Origin: Hetaerina americana
Lineage: Eukaryota > Arthropoda > Insecta > Odonata > Calopterygidae
Length of the DNA: 64,000 nt
Direction of reading: 5' to 3'
NCBI GenBank assembly: GCA_022747635.1
Contig: JAKTNV010000006.1
Span: forward strand, 72,083,590 to 72,147,589
Part shown: piece after piece, positions 57,020 through 64,000 of the stretch
How the letters are laid out: every line of letters starts with the position of its first letter
Numbering within the stretch: position 1 is the first letter of the stretch
The notes under the pieces: model-generated
Told to the model about the DNA's origin: nothing
The model's input: the letters and a program-made list of their open reading frames with translations, nothing else
The model's database searches: none
Program-made: the position numbers and the translations under genes

Positions 57020-58352
57020 CTACCTTGATCAAAAATTTCCCGGAATTTATTCAGAAAATTAAAAATACAAGTTTATTCATCTAAATCTATATTGTCCCCT
57101 TCAAAGTAATCCCCATCGACTGCAACACACTTATGCCAGCGCTTGATCCAATCCTCGAAACATTTTTTATATTCGGTTTTCGGTATGTCCATCAGTGCTT
57201 CCTGCGATTTTTCCATTACTTCCTCTCGGCTGCTAAAACGCGTTCCCCGTAATGGTTTTTTAACTCGATTGAACAGAAAGAAGTCACAGGGAGCCAAATC
57301 AGGTGAATTCGGTGGCTGTTGGATGGTATTTGTTGCATTTTTCGTCAAAAAATTACGAATAATGATAGCACTGTGCGACGGTGCGTTATCATGGTGCAAA
57401 ATCCACGAGTTTTCTGCCCACATTTCTGGTCTCTTTCGGCGAATTGCTTCACGCAAACGTCTCATAACGCCCAAATAATACTCTTTGTTTACTGTCTGGC
57501 CTTCTGGCAAAAATTCATGATGCACTACACCGTTGTAATCCATGAAAACCGTCAGCATTGCCTTCTTTTTTGACTGAAAACGACGTGGTTTTTTTGGTCT
57601 CGGCTCATTTGGTGAACGCCATTCACTTGCCTGATGTCTGGATTGCGTGTCGTACTCATAAACCCACGTCTCGTCTCCAGTAATGATCCTTATGATGAAT
57701 GTGGGATCGGATTCAGCCTCGCAAATCATGTCTTTTGCGACGTCAACACGGTCTCTTTTTTGCATGAAATTGAGGTCTTTTGGCACCAACTTTGCTGCTA
57801 CACGACGGAAACCCAAATCATTAACCACAATGTCTTGGGCGGATCCATAGGCAATGTTCAAGTCCTCCGCTATTTCTCTGATGGTTAATTTGCGGTTATT
57901 GGCCAACATTTCTTTTACTTTATCAATTTTTTCACCGACTTTCGATGTCGATGGTCTGCCACTGCGTTCATCATCTTCGATTGACTCACGACCACTTCTG
58001 AACCGCTCGTGCCACTGGTAAACGACCGTTTTTTTAGAGAATCGTTGCCGAAACACTTTTCCAACATTTCCAACGTCCGTGCGCCACTAAATCCGTTTTT
58101 TACGCAAAATTTAATACAAGTTCGTTGTTGCAAATTTAAATCCATTTCTGCAATTGTAAAAAATCGCCAACACACACAGAGATAGATGTACTCTTGGCAA
58201 CGTAACTTTTGCAAATGTCAAGTTATGACACTAAGATTTAAAGGGAATATCAACAACAGATGTACCAATTTAACAAAAAAAAAACAGAACTCAAATCGGA
58301 ACGATGGGAGCGGCACACGGTGGTTATTCCGGGAACTTTTTGATCAAGGTAG
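57020..58352 (-). mobile_element. Full-length mariner element, 1333 bp
   Basis: Terminal inverted repeats start ctaccttgatcaaaaa at each end (27 bp, one mismatch). TA target duplications are at 57018-57019 and 58353-58354. It carries one transposase gene on the minus strand. Its terminal repeats are unrelated to those of the 753-bp elements, so it belongs to a different mariner family. Confidence 0.96.
57073..58145 (-). pseudogene. Mariner transposase, one frameshift
   Basis: Cut-and-paste DNA transposase. The N-terminal part starts at ATG 58145-58143 with MDLNLQQRTCIKF and runs to FGNDSLKK. The rest (from 58056) is open for 327 codons and contains QWHERFRSGRE, the linker DDERSGRPST, ITGDETWVYEYD (first Asp), LHHDNAPSHS (second Asp), and SPDLAPCDFFLF (third Asp). 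The second and third Asp are 34 residues apart, so this is D34D, the mariner signature. The two parts are in different frames. They meet at a run of seven A (58029-58035, minus strand), where one lost base explains the shift. All other motifs are intact, so the inactivation is recent. Usual length is about 345-350 residues, close to what is present. Confidence 0.93.
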
Positions 58353-58354
58353 TA

Positions 58355-59757
58355 TAATGGCTTTCTCGAAAGATTTTAATTAAATTTTCGTAACGATTCT
58401 AGAGCATTTTTGTTCATGGCGCTGGATAAATTAAATAGCCGTTATAAATGACGGTCCTTTGAAACATTTGATAAATGTTGATGGTAAAATGTTTTATGTC
58501 CGGTATAAACCTAAGGGAATCAGAGCGTTTACAACTTCAGAAAGCAGCAGCATTAAGACCCCTATTATATTTTTCAATTTGGGTGTACTTTTATTTTTTG
58601 CTCTTTCGGCGACCAGAAAGATGATTTCATGACCATTATGTGGCACCTATCGCCTATATTTCGCCTATTTTTGACTGATCCTTCGCAGTGTCATTTAACA
58701 TCAATGGAAAAATGATGGATATTACCGCTTAAACAGGGAGTGAAAGTAATATGTGACCAAAATCGGGATTTCAATGTTTTTGAGCGAATATTTTTCTTGA
58801 CAAATTAATGCCAATTTTATGTTTTTACCTCCTCATTACGATTATTAGTAAAATTTTTTTATGATTAAAGTTATTGAATAAAATTTTCCCTACGTTACAT
58901 CCATAAGTCTTCGCTTCAAAAGATAAAAGCAAAGATGCGAGTAATTGGCTAACAAGTGTTGGCATAGAACAAATATTTTGCAAAGGGCCTTAGGAAGCCT
59001 AACTGCCAATGGCTAGCTTTACGTCGATAATTATGCGCATAACTTTTTGTATAGTTCAAAAAATGTTTTCTTTTCTTAATATATTTGTTGAGTTTAGATC
59101 TGTAACGCCATCTGCCACGATAATGGCGAACATTTCAAAATTATTTCTTTCCATGAATTCCAGGCAAAAGAGCTTTATTTCTGTACCGCTGAAGATTTGG
59201 TTCTTCATAGTTTTTGATAACTTTGAGTAGTACCGCATGTTTGACATTTTTGGTCTACTGTAGTAGTTAATGTAAAATTGTGTGCTGCAAGCGCTTTGCT
59301 AAGTGAAAAAATAAATATTTTCGGGCATTAAAATGAGTTTGTGTTTGGGTTGTATCAATGGAAAATGTTTTTAAAAATCATTCCTCTCTTTGTTTCCGGT
59401 GAAATAAACTTAAAATACTCGGGAAAGCGCTGTGCTGAATTAACAGGGACGACGAGGGACGGTTCACACAATTTAGAAGGGGATAGATGTTCTTTTTATT
59501 CTCATCCTTTAAGCTGGGAATCCCCGCTTAACTCATAAGTCAAGAATCGCCTCACGCATCCTAAGACCAAATGAATGGTCGACAGATATCCAAAGTATAA
59601 TTCATGGTTATGTACAATGGGTTTGCTATCGCAGTTCATGAGAAGTGAGGTGAGTGATCATGTAGCTTAGAAGATTAGTCGAGGCACTTCTTCGAAGTAT
59701 TCTTCTAAAATAGCACTGTTATATGCGCAATTGTTTGTTTAACAGTTGGTGAGGAGG
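58355..59757. other. Intergenic DNA
   Basis: No gene or element supported. Confidence 0.5.
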
Positions 59758-59900
59758 AGCTTGTGTTGGTGAGGAGTTGGTGAGAGGGTAGCTTTCTCGT
59801 CTGCTGACCAAATGGCCGTGGATTCGAGTCCACCTCAGGCATGTGTTGTGTTACCTCTGATGATTTTTCGGCCTCTGAGAAGTCAAGAATGGCTTATTGG
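59758..59900 (+). mobile_element. tRNA-like SINE head
   Basis: ggtgagagggtagctttctc is A-box-like and gtggattcgagtccacc is a B box whose arms can pair, as in a T stem. Only one copy of this type is seen here, so the 3' boundary is a guess. Confidence 0.55.
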
Positions 59901-62900
59901 GATCCCAAGTAGCGTACAGACCACCAGAAGTGTCCGTATAGAGAACAAATATTGTAACACTATTCTTCTACCGTCTCCAATAATTCATCATCGCTTATAT
60001 GGACTGGGAGTATGAAATATTTATTTGCAGCGCACTATTATCAAGTGTACGAATTGGTCATTTTGTAAATGTAAAGTATTCAGCATTTTTCCTTTAATGT
60101 CATAATTAGATTTTCACTAACAAATTTATGTGTATCATAACTCTACTTAACGTCTATTAAATCACTATCCTGAAAAAAGAGCCTATTTATTTTTACTAAG
60201 TGGATGAAGTTTATTCTCTACATTATAGCGTAATATTTTCCAGACTATTACTTATGATAAAGTAATTTCATGCCGAGTATCAAACGAATTCTCTTCCGTC
60301 GGGAAATTTGAAATCCTTGAATTGTAATAAGGGGACGAAATATTTGAATGCTTTGTCAACGGGCATCATTATGATGGATCTGATGACTTGGACTAGCATT
60401 TCGTGATGATGAATTTGTTATATGTAATTGAAATTAAATATTTTTATCTAGTCTTATCAAATAATAATTATTTTGACGTTCTATTGTTCGGAAATATTAA
60501 CAAATAATCATCGTTATTGACCACCGTAAAATATTTTCATCGACTCCGAGACAGCTTAATTTGGAATCCGTTCCTTGCTCAACTTATCTTTCAGGAAAAT
60601 CTTGTGATTGCGTGATATAACATGGATTATCATTTACTGTTACCAATAGAAGCAGTAATATTGAGACTTTTGTAATGGTGGGCAAGGGTATTTGGAAAGC
60701 AGGGTTTCTGCTGTGTAATTGTTAACCAGACGAAGGAGTAAATGTGCGGTTTCAATTAACTTAGGCTATATCTCTACCGACGGCCATTGTTTTTATTATC
60801 TTAGCATTGAATCAAACGAATAAAAATTGCAGTTAGACTGTTAGGTCTTTCATAAAAAGCCAAATTCTAGATAAAAGATCATATTAGTTATTATTCCAGA
60901 ACATATTATTTTAGAAATCTTTTTCTTGGAAATTATTAACTTTACTCGTAGAACATCTAGGTTCTTACAAAAGTTCCACATATTTTGTTGCACTCAAGTA
61001 GTAAATAGCTGACGAAAACAAATGTATACTCTATTGGTATTATATTAGTATTATCCACAACTACAACGGACTTCTACTTTAAAATCCCAGCGACAGTGAT
61101 TATAAAACTTCCTTTAATTTATAAATTTTAAATGGTCTTAAGGAGGCGTATTTAAAAGGCTCTGGAATTCAGGTGGATTGAGTGGCTTTTGAAAAAATAT
61201 GCTGTTGGCATTAGTACGGTGGATGTAAATATATGAATAAAACGTAATATTATTTGATTTATTTTGGAAAGACGAGTGACTTCAAATTTAACTGTAGTCT
61301 TAAATATGGTATCTCTGCTCGTCAAAATCATATTTCATAATTAAGACAATTTCATGGTTTCTTCAAGTTAAATGAAGAGCGCTGGGTACAACGCGTTCAA
61401 CTGTGCTGAAGCATAGTAATATGCTACACATTCCACGTTAAGCATGAAATCCTGTAAATTATTGCACATACTAGCACAATTATTTTTACGAGTTCACGCA
61501 GACCTCAAATTAAAAAATTAGTATTAATAAAATTATGGAATTTGGTAGTTAATTGTTTATCATTTGGCATTCGACCACAGGATTTAGATCCAAGTTCGAG
61601 CCATACTCAAGGTTACTGATTTTCGAAAAAAATCTTCCTGGTAAAAGGCTGCCTAGGGACCTTCCAGGGACCCTAATTTGATGTGCTCTGTGGTTTAGTG
61701 ACAGGTTCCTACAAATGTCAAATCGAGTTCAAAAACCGCTGACTTTTGTGGCAACTTATGCCTGAAATATCATTTCTATAACTAAAGGATGTATTTCCGT
61801 TGCTCTTGGTTGTGCCCCGCATTTCGAAATTATTTTCGTCGTATAAAATGCCCGATTATTCCCATCTTTTTAATGAAGTGCTAAATTTCCAAAGGGAAGC
61901 ATTTCAAGTGATTTACGCATATCTAATAGATATTTTTAGCCACATTAAAGAAGTTAATAGTGATTTCGGTTCTATCCGTTGTTCTCCCTACCCCCTGCAC
62001 TCTTGCCCAATAGAGGGAACTCATTTAAAAACGTTTATAGGATCATGTTCCTCAAAAGCAAATAAACGTGCCAGCTAAGAAATTCTCGAATGTCCCCGAC
62101 CCTCGCCATTCTTCGAGTCTTTGTTGACTTTTCTGTGAGACATTATTTGTTTAACCAAAATCGAGACAACACTTGACAAAAATCTTTCCCACCTCCAGGG
62201 TTGATCTATTGCATTGAGTAGCTTCAAATTATTAAGGCTAGTATTGAATATACAAATATCTACGATCGAGTTTGTAGAATAAACCCAGGCGATTAATTCT
62301 TGCGCGTGCATGCATTTTTATTTAAAAAAACGTAAAAACTATTATTTATTGCATATTTACAATATACTTTGATAATTTAATAATTTGACTTTCTATTACA
62401 TATGTATTGTAGAATTGGTAGCGTATGATATCTTTCCCCTGTAATCGTTTATTTAAAGTATTTAAGGATGATTTTTCTCTGAATATGAAATGTAGAAATT
62501 TTAGGATGGTGCCAGAGATTCATTAGACTAGAAGAATGGCATCTTCAGTTTACAATAAATTACATTTTGGAGAAACATTTTTGATAATCTTTTGCACTGG
62601 GATTCCTAACTCCACCTATCTACGATATCGATTGTGTAGGTAACCAAAGTTTAAGTTAGAAAATATTTTAGGCACCGCTGCATCTATTTTTACTAAAAAT
62701 AAATTTTAATATAGCTCTTTCGTTTAGTTAAGAATCAATCCCTAACTAAATAGAAGGGAAATAAAATTTTTTTAAGTTTTGGAAATTACTTTGAAAATGT
62801 AATTGCTACTGTCACGGTCCTTAAAATTCTTGATGCATGGGAATTAGAACGTGTATTCGAAGCAATTAAGATAAATAACAGTTTTACTCGCTCTTGAACT

Positions 62901-64000
62901 TCATTCCTACGATTTATAAGTAACCGATCGGGGATAATATTCATTCCATTTCCATTAAAATATTTCTAGGCACAGGTATAAGTCATAACAAGGTACAAAG
63001 CTCTTCCTTATAGTTAATTGTATAATCACTACTCCTCCATTAAGTGCCACTCATTTGAAGTCAGGGTAATTCATATACGGTTTAGAGCGTAAAAATTTAT
63101 CTTCCGAAGCCAAGGGAAATCCATGGGTTGACATTTTCTTCCAGTAATTGCTTTTCCTGAACCTCGCCTGTCATTTTTCGCATCGTTTCTTTTCTTAACC
63201 GACTCGTCTTTTCGTGTCGTCGTTTTTGTTTTCGTAGAAAAGGCTTACACGAACCTCACGTCTCAGCGGGAGAAGAGAGGAAAAAATCCAAGGGAAAAAA
63301 ATTAAATACAACGGTTCTCTTTTGTTTTCTCTCTGGTGACCTCATCTCGTTTTCTTGAAGCTGTATTCTAAGGGGGTGTTAGGCGAAGAGAGAGTGGGTT
63401 TCACGCGACAAGGAAGGAGAAAAGGCGTTTAAATATCCTCTCTTGGAGTTATGCCCTTCTACAATGGCTGGGTCTGCCTGTTGTGGTCTAATTATTTATC
63501 TGATGAACATTTAATTTTTCTTGGAAATACTCAAAGTGTGAAGTAAGAGAAAAGTTTAAAAGTGAAGCGCTTTGTGTACTGTATTGAAAATGGAAAACCT
63601 GCTCTAGTATATTTCCTACAATCCGTTTTACATATTAATAGACTCTCGGTGATTACCAAGTAATTTAGTTTTACTAAATAGTAGCCAAACGGTAGAAAGA
63701 ATCGGAAGCGTTAGCATTTCACTTTCATTTTAGAATGGGAAATGATTTATGATAATTGAAACATGGAAACTCATCTTGACGTGATTATGAGAATCGTAAT
63801 TTGTTGTACCAATGGATTGTTGTTGTATGTAAATACTATGCATCGAGAAATCATAGCATATATAATACCACCGTGAACTTCACTCTCGCCCGCAGCTGTG
63901 ACAACTGATGCCGGTCCAAAGCACTCGGTCTGTGCCACCAGTGCCTAATGGTGAAACTACTGCCTTTCACCATGGGTTCAGGGTAGCTTTTTAGTAGGAC
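59901..64000. other. Intergenic DNA
   Basis: AT-rich with frequent CpG. A weak tRNA-like B box (aagttcgagcc) at about 61592 suggests another decayed SINE. No gene supported. The last 150 nt (63890-64000) are more GC-rich. Confidence 0.5.

Overview
The window is nuclear DNA of an animal, almost certainly an insect. The genes have introns with GT..AG borders. There is a fibrillin with an arthropod-style body, a Spätzle-type Toll ligand (an arthropod family), many mariner, hAT and non-LTR elements, tRNA-derived SINEs, and long TA arrays. The species cannot be named from the sequence. Large introns and dense repeats suggest a large, repeat-rich genome.

Region 1 (1-18.2 kb, + strand) is the 3' half of a fibrillin gene. 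Fourteen exons join in frame with no leftover base into 796 codons and a stop. They encode the tail of one TB domain, five calcium-binding EGF domains, one complete TB domain, seven EGF domains, a unique C-terminal segment with a furin site, and a 167-residue propeptide that resembles vertebrate asprosin. The introns hold a mariner relic, a LINE with an open 573-codon reverse transcriptase frame, two SINEs, hairpins and TA arrays. The 3' UTR follows 18,245.

Region 2 (about 18.5-28 kb) has no host gene that I can support. It holds a 68-bp-arm palindrome, a degraded second-type LINE, SINEs, a broken hAT transposase, and a LINE copy split by an internally deleted 753-bp mariner.

Region 3 (28.1-30.0 kb, - strand) carries the last two exons of a Spätzle-family cystine-knot cytokine gene. 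CpG density rises clearly from about here to the right end of the window.

Region 4 (30-35.5 kb) holds LINE relics, an intronless 142-codon gene with a winged-helix-like domain, a perfect RFX X-box in its upstream region, and a 293-bp tandem duplication.

Region 5 (35.5-64 kb) is mostly non-coding. It has one candidate small exon at 37.76 kb, GC-rich patches, LINE 3' ends, an inverted SINE pair, a second nearly identical 753-bp mariner inside a TA array, a 216-bp mariner-like MITE, and a full-length mariner with a single-base frameshift. Upstream exons of the Spätzle gene may lie in or beyond this region but I did not find them.
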